Below are positions 23,284 through 32,452 of a stretch of DNA of 64,000 nucleotides, piece by piece (within the stretch, counting starts at the first letter, position 1; each line of letters starts with the position of its first letter). Origin of the DNA: an uncultured Cohaesibacter sp. (GTDB lineage Bacteria; Pseudomonadota; Alphaproteobacteria; Rhizobiales; Cohaesibacteraceae); assembly GCF_963682185.1 (NCBI RefSeq), contig NZ_OY821667.1, positions 912,109-976,108 of the forward strand. The letters run 5' to 3'. The notes under the pieces were generated by a model. That model saw only the letters and a program-made list of their open reading frames with translations. It was not told the origin of the DNA and did not search any database. The position numbers were made by a program, and so were the translations under genes.

Positions 23284-24291
23284 ATGAAGAACCTCATCAC
23301 AGACATCGACGGCATTCTGGTTGGCAACGCCACCGATGAAACCCTGAAATCAGGCACAACGACGCTGATCTGCGAAGAGCCGATGGTCGCCTCCTATGCG
23401 GTTCTGGGTGGCGCACCGGGCACCCGCGACACAGATCTGTTGGCGCCCGACCAGACGGTGGAGCGCATTGACGCGCTGACCCTTTCTGGTGGTTCAGCCT
23501 TCGGGCTGGATGCAGCCGGCGGCGTGCAAGGCTGGCTGAAGGAACAGGGACGCGGCTTCGCCGTTGGCCCTGTGAGCGTGCCAATCGTTCCGGCAGCGAT
23601 TCTGTTCGATCTGGCCAATGGCGGCGACAAGAACTGGGGGCAGAAAAGTCCCTACTGGGATTTGGGTTGGCAGGCGGCCGAACAAGCCTCAAGCGACTTT
23701 GCGCTTGGTAGCCATGGCGCAGGATCTGGCGCGCTGATTGCAGGCCTCAAGGGCGGCTTGGGCTCGGCATCCATGCGCACCGCTTCCGGAATCACCATTG
23801 GTGCTCTGGTTGCGGTCAATGCTCTGGGACAGGCCACCATGGGCGAAAGCCCCAATTTCTGGGCAGCTCCCTTCGAGCAGAATAGGGAATTTGGCGGGCT
23901 GGGCCTACCAGCCTCAATGCCAGCGGATATAGCGCTCCCCAAAACCAAGATGGACGCCATGCAAGAGGCACGAGGCCAAAACAGCAACACCACCATCGGC
24001 ATTATCGCCACAGATGCCTGCCTCACCAAGGCAGCGGCAAGGCGACTCGCCATCATGGCCCATGACGGATTTGCCCGAGCACTCTGGCCCTCACATACAC
24101 CGATGGATGGCGACCTGATCTTCGCCCTGTCCACAGGAGCCAAGGACCTGCCCGATAATGATCGGGCATTCATAGAACTTGGTGCTCACGCAGCCGCAAC
24201 AATGGCCCGCGCCATCGCCCGCGGCATCTATGAAGCGCAGCCCAGAGCCAATGACATCTTTCCGACTTGGCAACAGAAATTCGGAAAGTAA
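23284..24291 (+). CDS. P1-family peptidase (DmpA/BapA type)
   Basis: A protein of 335 residues. N-terminal I-T-D-I-D-G-I-L-V-G-N-A, the L-S-G-G-S-A-F-G-L-D-A-A-G-G segment and the N-T-T-I-G-I-I-A-T-D-A site (the nucleophile region at which the precursor self-cleaves) define the P1 (N-terminal nucleophile) aminopeptidases. Such enzymes release N-terminal residues, including beta- and D-amino acids. The start at 23284 is chosen; the longer frame from 23194 runs into the terminator region. It is an independent gene between the Liv locus and an Lrp-type regulator. Confidence 0.88.
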   Translation: MKNLITDIDGILVGNATDETLKSGTTTLICEEPMVASYAVLGGAPGTRDTDLLAPDQTVERIDALTLSGGSAFGLDAAGGVQGWLKEQGRGFAVGPVSVPIVPAAILFDLANGGDKNWGQKSPYWDLGWQAAEQASSDFALGSHGAGSGALIAGLKGGLGSASMRTASGITIGALVAVNALGQATMGESPNFWAAPFEQNREFGGLGLPASMPADIALPKTKMDAMQEARGQNSNTTIGIIATDACLTKAAARRLAIMAHDGFARALWPSHTPMDGDLIFALSTGAKDLPDNDRAFIELGAHAAATMARAIARGIYEAQPRANDIFPTWQQKFGK

Positions 24292-24485
24292 GCAGAACGC
24301 GCCTCTTAGCTTATTGAAATTCAATACCATTTCCAAGCCACTCAAAGCGCCCCTTCCATCATGGCTTCACGCACATCTGTCAAAACAGATTTTTCCCCTT
24401 TTTGACAGTTCAACCAAAATTGATATATACAAACCCTTATTTTATGGGTAGTTTTTGGAAGATTTTCTTCTCAAGTGAGTAAAAA

Positions 24486-24959
24486 ATGGAAAAATTGACA
24501 CTCGATTCCGGAGACATCCGGATTCTGAAAGTTCTACAGGACGACGCATCGCTCTCCATTGCGGAAATTGCAAAGCAGTCGGGCATGTCCCAGACGCCCT
24601 GCTGGCGCAGGATCAAAAAACTCAAAGAGAGCGGCGTTCTCAAGCAGATTACCGCCATCGTCGACCGCGAAGCTGTCGGACTTGGTTTTGTCTCCTATGC
24701 CTTCGTCAAGCTGACAGTGCCCAGCCGCACAAATATGGAAGAATTCGACCGCCTCACCAAGACTTGGCCGGAAGTGGTCATCTGCGAACGTATAACCGGC
24801 GCCGTTGACTATATGGTCAAGGTTGTGACCGAAGACATCAAGTCTTACGACAATTTCCTGCGTAACAAGCTGCTGAATTCCGAGCTGGTGTCCGATGTGC
24901 AGTCGCGCATTGTCGTTTCCACTGTCAAGGATACAGCCTCTCTGCCTTTATCTGAATAA
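24486..24959 (+). CDS. Lrp/AsnC-family transcriptional regulator
   Basis: A protein of 157 residues. The N-terminal HTH (I-A-E-I-A-K-Q-S-G-M-S-Q-T-P-C-W-R-R-I-K-K-L) and a C-terminal RAM domain (residues 75-145, G-A-V-D-Y-M-V-K-V-V) are complete. It probably senses an amino acid as an octamer. The target cannot be named; the flanking peptidase and the upstream Liv system are possible. About 190 nt of AT-rich sequence precedes it. Confidence 0.88.
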   Translation: MEKLTLDSGDIRILKVLQDDASLSIAEIAKQSGMSQTPCWRRIKKLKESGVLKQITAIVDREAVGLGFVSYAFVKLTVPSRTNMEEFDRLTKTWPEVVICERITGAVDYMVKVVTEDIKSYDNFLRNKLLNSELVSDVQSRIVVSTVKDTASLPLSE

Positions 24960-25171
24960 AGACCTGCGGCCCTCCTTCTGGGGATGACGATCGATCTTGA
25001 GACTGCTCTCCTCATAGTCGGGACTGTGCGTCTGCTGAATACCCCTCCTTTCCCGCAATCCCGGGAATCTCTTGTAGGCATAGCCAACATCTCCGGCTCT
25101 TTGCTTGCCCATATGAGCACAATGTGCTACCGCGTGGGCATCATTCAGATTATTCAAGGACAGCAGACATC

Positions 25172-25849
<678 letters not shown>

Positions 25850-25907
25850 TTTTAATCACGCGCTGCTCCCGAAAGCGCGCTTCACCTATCAAGAACAGGC
25901 CAACGAC

Positions 25908-27230
25908 ATGATCCCACGTTACTCCCGTTCCGAGATGACCGACATCTGGTCTCCGGAAACCAAATACCGCATCTGGTTCGAAATCGAAGCTCATGCATGC
26001 GATGCGCTGGCAAAGCTGGGGGTTATCCCGGAAAGCGCAGCAAAGACCATTTGGGAAAAGGGTGGCGCTGCCAAATTCGATATTGACCGCATCGACGAGA
26101 TCGAGCGCGAGACCAAGCATGACGTGATCGCATTCCTCACGCATCTGGCAGAATTCATCGGACCGGATTCCCGTTTCGTGCATCAGGGCATGACTTCATC
26201 GGACGTGCTGGACACCTGCTTCAACGTGCAGCTGACCCGCGCCTCAGATCTGCTGTTGGCAGACATCGACAAGCTGCTGGAAGCAATCAAGCGCCGCGCA
26301 ATGGAGCATAAAGACACCGTCTGCATCGGTCGCTCTCATGGTATCCATGCCGAGCCGGTTACCTTTGGCCTCAAAATGGCTGAAGCCTATGCCGAGTTTG
26401 ATCGCTGCAAAAAGCGCCTGATCGCTGCACGAGAAGAAATCGCCACCTGCGCCATTTCCGGCGCTGTGGGCACCTTCGCCAACATCGACCCGAGCGTGGA
26501 AGAACATGTGGCAGAAGCCATGGGCCTCTCTGCAGAGCCGGTTTCCACTCAGGTCATCCCGCGCGACCGTCATGCCATGTTCTTTGCAACGCTGGGCGTC
26601 GTCGCGTCTTCCGTTGAGCGCGTCGCAACCGAAATCCGCCACCTGCAGCGCACGGAAGTTCTGGAAGCCGAGGAGTTCTTCTCCAAAGGCCAGAAGGGCT
26701 CTTCTGCCATGCCGCACAAGCGCAACCCGATCCTCACGGAAAACCTCACAGGTCTGGCGCGCATTGTCCGCTCGTCGGTTACGCCTGCGCTAGAGAATGT
26801 CGCTCTCTGGCATGAGCGTGACATCTCTCACTCCTCCGTTGAACGCATGATCGGCCCTGATGCCACAGTCACACTGGACTTTGCTCTGGTGCGTCTGACC
26901 AATGTCATCGACAAGCTTCTGGTCTATCCGGAGCGTATGGTTGGCAACATGGATCGCCTTGGTGGCCTCGTCCACTCCCAGCGCATTCTGCTCGCTCTGA
27001 CACAGGCTGGCTCTTCGCGCGAAGACGCCTACCGTCTCGTTCAGCGCAACGCCATGAAGGTCTGGGAAAGCTACCATCATGCCGGTGCTGCCGAAGTCGA
27101 TTTCCTCACTGAGCTCTTGAATGACGCCGATGTGCGCCAATATCTCTCTGAAGACGAAATCAAAAACCGCTTCGATCTGGGATATCACACCAAGAATGTC
27201 GATGTGATCTTCAAACGCGTCTTCGGTTAA
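25908..27230 (+). CDS. purB: Adenylosuccinate lyase
   Basis: A protein of 440 residues. The M-I-P-R-Y-S-R-S-E-M start, the T-S-S-D-V-L-D-T segment, G-R-S-H-G-I-H-A-E-P (general acid His) and the S-S-A-M-P-H-K-R-N-P signature loop carry the catalytic Ser and His. It acts at two steps of purine synthesis (SAICAR to AICAR, adenylosuccinate to AMP). It follows rpe and precedes a small hydrolase gene. Confidence 0.96.
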   Translation: MIPRYSRSEMTDIWSPETKYRIWFEIEAHACDALAKLGVIPESAAKTIWEKGGAAKFDIDRIDEIERETKHDVIAFLTHLAEFIGPDSRFVHQGMTSSDVLDTCFNVQLTRASDLLLADIDKLLEAIKRRAMEHKDTVCIGRSHGIHAEPVTFGLKMAEAYAEFDRCKKRLIAAREEIATCAISGAVGTFANIDPSVEEHVAEAMGLSAEPVSTQVIPRDRHAMFFATLGVVASSVERVATEIRHLQRTEVLEAEEFFSKGQKGSSAMPHKRNPILTENLTGLARIVRSSVTPALENVALWHERDISHSSVERMIGPDATVTLDFALVRLTNVIDKLLVYPERMVGNMDRLGGLVHSQRILLALTQAGSSREDAYRLVQRNAMKVWESYHHAGAAEVDFLTELLNDADVRQYLSEDEIKNRFDLGYHTKNVDVIFKRVFG

Positions 27231-27268
27231 GACAGACGCGATCGCAAGCGCGAAAGAAAGGCAATCAA

Positions 27269-27823
27269 ATGAAGGCGTCTGAAGCAGACATTTTCATTAT
27301 TCCCGGGCTGGACAATTCCGGCCCGGACCATTGGCAATCCCGCTGGGAAGACAAGATCAAGTCTGCCCGCCGCATTGAGCAGGAAGATTGGGCCAACCCG
27401 CAAATGGAAAGCTGGGTCAGCCGGATCATAGCCGATGTGGAGCAGGCAAAGCGCCCTGCGGTGCTCGTGGCCCATTCACTTGGGGTCGTAGCAACCGTCA
27501 AGGCCGCCGCCGCCATTGCTCCGGGTATCGTCAAGGGAGCCTTTCTGGTCGGCATGCCCAATGTCGAGAGCGACGATCATGTTCCCGGCCGTATCCGGCA
27601 TTTTGCGCCTATACCGGAAGAGCCTCTGCCCTTCCCGTCCATTCTTGTGGCATCACGCAGTGATCCTTACTGCGCGTTTGAAACGGCAGAGCATTTTGGG
27701 CGCAAATGGGGCTCGACATTCGTTGACGCTGGCGAAACCGGCCATATCAACGAACATAGCGGACAAGGCCCGTGGCCCGAAGGCCTGATGACCTTCGCCA
27801 ATTTCATGAGCCAACTCGCCTGA
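27269..27823 (+). CDS. RBBP9/YdeN-type alpha/beta hydrolase
   Basis: A protein of 184 residues. I-I-P-G-L-D-N-S-G-P-D-H-W-Q-S-R-W is the family N-terminus; the nucleophile is in V-A-H-S-L-G, the Asp in A-S-R-S-D-P-Y and the His in E-T-G-H-I-N. The family are small serine hydrolases of largely unknown substrate. The ATG lies 38 nt after purB, so it may ride on that transcript. A strong shared terminator follows. Confidence 0.88.
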   Translation: MKASEADIFIIPGLDNSGPDHWQSRWEDKIKSARRIEQEDWANPQMESWVSRIIADVEQAKRPAVLVAHSLGVVATVKAAAAIAPGIVKGAFLVGMPNVESDDHVPGRIRHFAPIPEEPLPFPSILVASRSDPYCAFETAEHFGRKWGSTFVDAGETGHINEHSGQGPWPEGLMTFANFMSQLA

Positions 27824-27875
27824 CTTGGCCGCGCCAAGGCAAGGCAACCGCTATCCATCACTTGAGATACAAAAG

Positions 27876-27902
27876 AAAAGGCCTGACGCAGTCAGGCCTT
27901 TT
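27876..27902. terminator. Bidirectional terminator
   Basis: AAAAGGCCTGAC pairs perfectly with GTCAGGCCTTTT around GCA (12 bp). T-runs follow on both strands. It separates the hydrolase (plus) from the small membrane gene (minus). Confidence 0.9.
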
Positions 27903-27955
27903 TCCTGTTCGCAGCCTTTTCATTCAGCTTCCATAAAGGCAAATTGTCCCCACCT

Positions 27956-28177
27956 TCAAACGGAAGCTGCTGGTCCTTTAGATGAAATCAGCGCATCAAT
28001 GCGCCTGGCAACGAACCACGACACCGGCAAAGCCAGCACCGCCCCAGCGATAACAAACACCAACAAGAAGCCCGCATTGATCGACAGCGTCCCGGACATG
28101 GTCAATGGAACGAGCGCAAAGATCCCCGCAAGGGTTGGCGCGATAATGATGTAGAAGAGTGCCACAAGTTTGAACAT
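27956..28177 (-). CDS. Small two-helix membrane protein
   Basis: A protein of 73 residues. Two membrane helices (residues 3-25 and 32-55) are joined by a short turn, with a C-terminal F-V-A-R-R-I basic end. Similar small membrane proteins in Rhizobiales are often mislabelled CTP synthetase; no such domain is present here. A GGGGGA ribosome site supports the ATG. Confidence 0.65.
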   Translation of the reverse strand: MFKLVALFYIIIAPTLAGIFALVPLTMSGTLSINAGFLLVFVIAGAVLALPVSWFVARRIDALISSKGPAASV

Positions 28178-28335
28178 TGAAATCCCCCGGCCAATAGAAG
28201 CGCAACAAACCAGCCTCCTCCGGCTGTTGCATCGGTCGTACCCTCAGAACAGGATGATTTCAAATCTTCAAACATTCGATGATTTGGATCAACAAAGTGG
28301 TATATATTAAGCTTAATTCTAAAGTAGGAAAATGA

Positions 28336-28358
28336 GACCTGCGCCAGAGCCGCAGGTC
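28336..28358 (-). terminator. Terminator of the HpaI-type aldolase gene
   Basis: GACCTGCG pairs with CGCAGGTC; on the minus strand TCATTTTCC follows. The T-tract is weak. It lies about 40 nt after the stop. Confidence 0.55.
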
Positions 28359-28399
28359 CCCAAATTGTTCGTTGCACAAGGCATTTTGCCGGCAAAGCC

Positions 28400-29185
28400 T
28401 CAGGCCTTCAGCTCATCAGCCATCTGAGCCATACCCGCGGCAAGATAACCGCTGTCACTGCCCACTGCGATGAGATTGTAACCAAACCCGGCATAGCGTT
28501 TGGCGTAAGTGGTGTTAAAAGCATAAATACCGGAGAGTTTGCCAGCCGAAGCTGCTCTCTGGGCAACCATCTCATAGGCCTTGTTGGCCAATTCGCAATC
28601 CATATCAACCTTTGCCCCTTTAAGCAGAGTAAGGGAAAGATCGGCTGGCCCGACGAAGACACCGTCCAGACCTTCGACAGCCAGAATGTCATCAAGGTTA
28701 TCGAGGGCGCGCTCTGTTTCAACCATGGCAAACACCAGACAGGCCGCATTCGCCTTGGCTACATAATCTGGCGCTTCGATGTCATAGAGTGCACAGGCCC
28801 CGAAAGGCGCAAAGCTGCGCTCGCCAACGAGCGGATATTTAGCAGCATTGACCAGCGCCTTCGCCTCTTCTGCGGAGTTGATCATGGGAGCAACAATCCC
28901 TTGCACACCAAAATCCAACGCACGAGACACGAAAGCAAAATCTCCGACAGGAATGCGCAGCAAAGGAGCCTTGCCCGCTTGGGCAATGGCAATCGTCATC
29001 GCCTGCGATTGGGCAAAATCCATGTGGCCATGCTGGCAATCGATGAGAAGCGCATCAAATGGTCCACTGGCAACAGCCCGGGCAACAAGTTCTCCGGGAT
29101 AAAGGCTCCAACCACTATAAACAGGGGTACCAGTCTGCTGTGCAGTCTGCATGGCAACAGACAGGGTCTCTAGGGACGATGACAT
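28400..29185 (-). CDS. HpcH/HpaI-family aldolase
   Basis: A protein of 261 residues. TIM-barrel motifs L-L-I-D-C-Q-H-G, L-R-I-P, F-V-G-P-A-D-L-S and the M-V-E-T metal Glu place it with metal-dependent class II HpaI / 2-dehydro-3-deoxyglucarate aldolases that cleave 4-hydroxy-2-oxo acids to pyruvate and an aldehyde. A GGAGG ribosome site and the repeated 12-mer TAGTCAGTCAGT lie just upstream. It stands alone, so its substrate is open. Confidence 0.88.
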   Translation of the reverse strand: MSSSLETLSVAMQTAQQTGTPVYSGWSLYPGELVARAVASGPFDALLIDCQHGHMDFAQSQAMTIAIAQAGKAPLLRIPVGDFAFVSRALDFGVQGIVAPMINSAEEAKALVNAAKYPLVGERSFAPFGACALYDIEAPDYVAKANAACLVFAMVETERALDNLDDILAVEGLDGVFVGPADLSLTLLKGAKVDMDCELANKAYEMVAQRAASAGKLSGIYAFNTTYAKRYAGFGYNLIAVGSDSGYLAAGMAQMADELKA

Positions 29186-29208
29186 TTTTTCCTCCGGAAT
29201 GAATACAA

Positions 29209-29220
29209 TAGTCAGTCAGT
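29209..29220 (-). repeat. Shared 12-mer TAGTCAGTCAGT, first copy
   Basis: It lies 24 nt upstream of the aldolase ATG. The identical 12-mer lies 19 nt upstream of the PdxA2-type gene (52947-52958), on the same strand relative to the gene. Confidence 0.5.
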
Positions 29221-29365
29221 TAGCAATCAAATGCTATTACAATTTCATACGCTGCCAATACCCGCAGCACAACATCATTGTAAGACTGCCTGACAATAAT
29301 ATCATAGACCGAAAGAATCAGTGCGGCACATCAAATTTCCATAAATTCAGCAGATTTTGGAAGCG

Positions 29366-29692
29366 TCATCCAGCGGTCGCGGTGACCTCCCCAAGCGCGA
29401 TAGACATGAAATGGCTCAGTTTCTGGCGGATACGATGCTCGGACGAAGGCATGCCATGATTGCGAAAATCCTCCAGAATGCGATGCACGACATCGTCATC
29501 ATCAGAGACCTTCAAACTGTTGCGGATCATGAGATCAGCATATTTTGCGGCCTCATCTTCAACAAAGCCAAGTTTGTCAGCAGCCCAATGGGCGATCAGC
29601 TTGTTTCGACGGGCCGTTGCCTTAAAAATGACCTCCTGATCATGAGCAAATTTTGCTTCATAGCCAAATTCTCTATTGTCAAACGTGGTCAT
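29366..29692 (-). CDS. ATPase inhibitor subunit zeta (DUF1476)
   Basis: A protein of 108 residues. The N-terminus M-T-T-F-D-N-R-E-F-G-Y-E-A-K-F and the D-D-D-V-V-H-R-I-L-E-D-F helix match the zeta subunit that inhibits ATP hydrolysis by alphaproteobacterial F1Fo-ATPase. The N-terminal segment inserts into F1. The start is chosen over an upstream alternative with no family match. It lies upstream of the pur operon on the opposite strand. Confidence 0.9.
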   Translation of the reverse strand: MTTFDNREFGYEAKFAHDQEVIFKATARRNKLIAHWAADKLGFVEDEAAKYADLMIRNSLKVSDDDDVVHRILEDFRNHGMPSSEHRIRQKLSHFMSIALGEVTATAG

Positions 29693-30315
29693 GGTACCCC
29701 TCCTCTTGCTCCTTCCCAACGTGAAAATTGACTAAGACCAATGAGATTTTTGACAATTGGAGCGGACCATCTCTGTCCTGACACCGCCGGCACACCCTCG
29801 CAATAATCTAAGGATGTTTTCGTAGGTATATTCTACCATAAAATAGAACCAGAACAAAGAAGACCAAAATACAATTCAAACGCATCGTGAAGAGCCAGAC
29901 ACCTCTTATGGACGCATTTGGTTTTCGTCCCCAGCGCAACTGATGCCGCGAAGTCAGCACAGCAAAAAGAATAAGCGAAGAAAGGGAAAAATCTTGCCAG
30001 AGTCTCATTTCAAAGATTGTGTAACCGGCAGGAATTCGCTAATCAGCAGCCTTAGGAAAACACTTCGCAGCTACAAAATTTGGTAAATATCCCAAGCTTG
30101 GCCCGGTCCTTCTTCAAATAGGATATAGTGGGCCGGCAGAGGGCCTGATTCTCATCGCGCAGGATGCCACCTCCCCAGAGAAAGCACTGCACCTTGAGAA
30201 CCACGTGCCGCAGGAATAAGACTTTCAAAAAGCCCTAATTGGAACACTGTTTTCTGTTGGGCTTTATACCCCTTAAAACCGCCCCTCGCGGGCAAAACTG
30301 AATGGTAATACGCTC
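29693..30315. other. Long intergenic region before purC
   Basis: About 620 nt. No RNA gene is recognisable. A 66-codon minus-strand frame (29808-30008) has two hydrophobic patches but no ribosome site. AGGATATAGT near 30119 is a weak -10 candidate. The region may hold the purC leader and regulatory sites that I cannot name. Confidence 0.4.
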
Positions 30316-31083
30316 ATGAATCGTCGTCGCAGGATCTACGAAGGAAAGGCAAAAATCCTTTATGAAGGTCCAGAACCAGGAACCTTGATCCAACATTTCA
30401 AAGACGATGCCACTGCATTCAACAACAAGAAGCACGAAGTCATCGATGGCAAGGGCGTTCTGAACAACCGTATCTCCGAATTCATCTTCACCGCTTTGAA
30501 CGATCTGGGCATCCAGACCCACTTCATCAAGCGGATCAACATGCGCGAACAGCTGATCAAGGAATGCGAAATCATTCCTCTGGAAGTCATTGTGCGCAAC
30601 GTGGCTGCTGGCTCAATCTCCAAACGCCTCGGTGTTGAAGAAGGCACCCAGCTGCCGCGTTCTGTCATCGAATTCTGCTACAAGAATGACAGCCTTGATG
30701 ATCCGCTCGTATCCGAAGAGCATATCACGGCATTTGGCTGGGCATCTCCGCAGGAAATCGACGACATCATGGCGCTGGCCATTCGCATCAACGACTTCCT
30801 TTCGGGCATGTTCCGCGCTGTTGGCATTCGTCTGGTTGACTTCAAGATTGAATGCGGTCGCTATTTCGAAGGCGACACCATGCGGGTCATTCTGGCCGAC
30901 GAGATTTCCCCTGATTCCTGTCGCTTGTGGGACATCGAGTCCAACGACAAGCTCGACAAAGACCGGTTCCGCCGCGAAATGGGTGGCTTGATCGAAGCCT
31001 ATCAGGATGTTGCAAAGCGTCTGGGCATCATGATCGAGAACACTCCCGAGCGTAAGGGCTCCGGCCCGGTTCTGGTGAAATAA
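30316..31083 (+). CDS. purC: SAICAR synthetase
   Basis: A protein of 255 residues. The N-terminus [13 protein letters not shown] and the [11 protein letters not shown] and L-V-D-F-K-I-E motifs are the PurC ATP and substrate sites. It makes SAICAR from CAIR and aspartate. First gene of the purC-S-(membrane)-Q-L cluster; a hairpin separates it from purS. Confidence 0.96.
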   Translation: MNRRRRIYEGKAKILYEGPEPGTLIQHFKDDATAFNNKKHEVIDGKGVLNNRISEFIFTALNDLGIQTHFIKRINMREQLIKECEIIPLEVIVRNVAAGSISKRLGVEEGTQLPRSVIEFCYKNDSLDDPLVSEEHITAFGWASPQEIDDIMALAIRINDFLSGMFRAVGIRLVDFKIECGRYFEGDTMRVILADEISPDSCRLWDIESNDKLDKDRFRREMGGLIEAYQDVAKRLGIMIENTPERKGSGPVLVK

Positions 31084-31091
31084 TCATTGAC

Positions 31092-31118
31092 AAGGCAGGG
31101 TGATGAGCCCTGCCTTTT
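31092..31118 (+). terminator. Hairpin terminator or attenuator between purC and purS
   Basis: AAGGCAGGG pairs with CCCTGCCTT around a 7-nt loop and runs into TTCC; it starts 8 nt after the purC stop. It should reduce read-through to purS-Q-L. Confidence 0.7.
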
Positions 31119-31176
31119 CCATTGTCTCTTCCCGGTGGGCAAAAGAAGCAAACCGGAAAACAAGGATAGCATGAAG

Positions 31177-31416
31177 ATGAAAGCACGCGTCACCGTCACA
31201 CTGAAAAACGGCGTTCTGGACCCTCAGGGCAAGGCCATTGAAGGCGCTCTTGGTGCATTGGGATTTGACGGCATCGGCTCCGTTCGTCAGGGCAAGGTGA
31301 TTGACATCGAGCTGGGCGAAACTGACAAGGCCGCAGCCGAAGCAAAATTGTCCGATATGTGCGAAAAGCTGCTGGCAAACACCGTCATCGAGAATTACCA
31401 CATCGGCATTCTCTGA
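31177..31416 (+). CDS. purS: FGAM synthase subunit PurS
   Basis: A protein of 79 residues. A-R-V-T-V-T-L-K-N-G-V-L-D-P-Q-G and V-R-Q-G-K are the PurS motifs. It bridges PurQ and PurL to channel ammonia. An ATG two codons earlier (31171) is an alternative; family start and length favour 31177. A hairpin precedes the gene and the small membrane gene follows it. Confidence 0.93.
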   Translation: MKARVTVTLKNGVLDPQGKAIEGALGALGFDGIGSVRQGKVIDIELGETDKAAAEAKLSDMCEKLLANTVIENYHIGIL

Positions 31417-31499
31417 CGGAAGCATCAACAGGGCATCCTTCGCACCGGTAGCGCGGCTCCGGCGTGAAGAGAGACAATCACAGGGAGACACAGACGCCC

Positions 31500-31718
31500 A
31501 TGAGTGAAAGAAACGGACCAGACGAGGCATCGCCTCTTGAGATGTCCCCTTCCGCTCCCGGCGCGCAAGGCCAGCCCCTCAAGGACCAGTTTGACGGGGC
31601 ACCTTATGACCCAAAAGAGGAAGCCGCCAAGGCCATCCGCTTCATGGTCATCAAGGCAGCAGTCTTCATCCTGATCCCGGTCGTCGCTTCAGCCCTAGCC
31701 ATATTTATCCTCTTGTAA
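31500..31718 (+). CDS. Small single-pass membrane protein between purS and purQ
   Basis: A protein of 72 residues. The first 44 residues are hydrophilic and Pro/Ser-rich; residues 49-71 form one membrane helix ([13 protein letters not shown]). I recognise no family with a known role. Its place inside the pur cluster suggests co-transcription and maybe a role in enzyme localisation; that is inference. purQ begins 44 nt later. Confidence 0.6.
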   Translation: MSERNGPDEASPLEMSPSAPGAQGQPLKDQFDGAPYDPKEEAAKAIRFMVIKAAVFILIPVVASALAIFILL

Positions 31719-31762
31719 CAGGACGCCGCCAGGCATCCCTTTTTCGTCAAGGAGCAGGACAT

Positions 31763-32452
31763 ATGAAAACTGCGATCCTCGTATTCCCCGGAACCAACCG
31801 TGAGCATGACATGGCTGCCGCCGTGCGCTCCGTTTCCGGCAAAGACCCCATGATGGTCTGGCATGCCGAGACCGAAATCCCTGAAGCCGATCTGATCATT
31901 CTGCCCGGCGGATTTTCCTATGGTGACTATTTGCGCTCCGGCGCCATCGCCGCCCGCTCACCCATCGTGGCCGATCTTTTGGAAAAGGCCAAGCAGGGCG
32001 TTCGCATTCTCGGCGTCTGCAATGGCTTTCAGATTCTCACCGAAACAGGCATTCTGCCCGGAGCCCTGATGCGCAATGCTGGCCTCACCTTCATCTGCAA
32101 GGAAACCAAGCTGCGCGTTGAGCGTGATGATACCATCTTCACCTCTTCCTACAAAAAAGGTCAGGTCATGCGCTGCCCGGTCGCTCATCATGATGGCAAC
32201 TTCTTTGCCGATGATGACACCCTGAAGATGCTGGAAGACGAAGGCCGTGTCCTGTTCCGCTATTGCGATGCGGCTGGCGAAGCCTCCGCTGAAGCCAACA
32301 TCAATGGCTCACGCAACAACATTGCGGGCATCATGAATGCGCGCGGCACCATCCTTGGCATGATGCCACATCCTGAAAACCTGATCGAAGACCTGCATGG
32401 CGGCCTCGACGGTCGCGGCCTGTTCGAAAGCCTGTTGGAGAAGGTAGCATGA
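31763..32452 (+). CDS. purQ: FGAM synthase subunit PurQ (glutaminase)
   Basis: A protein of 229 residues. Class I glutamine amidotransferase: Cys86 in G-V-C-N-G-F-Q, His203 and Glu205 in M-P-H-P-E. N-terminus [10 protein letters not shown] is typical of PurQ. It frees ammonia for PurL. Its stop overlaps the purL start by four bases. Confidence 0.96.
   Translation: MKTAILVFPGTNREHDMAAAVRSVSGKDPMMVWHAETEIPEADLIILPGGFSYGDYLRSGAIAARSPIVADLLEKAKQGVRILGVCNGFQILTETGILPGALMRNAGLTFICKETKLRVERDDTIFTSSYKKGQVMRCPVAHHDGNFFADDDTLKMLEDEGRVLFRYCDAAGEASAEANINGSRNNIAGIMNARGTILGMMPHPENLIEDLHGGLDGRGLFESLLEKVA

Noticed and set aside
29808-30008. Minus-strand frame of 66 codons with hydrophobic patches
   Set aside because: No ribosome site, odd composition and no neighbour relation; kept only as a note in the gap.
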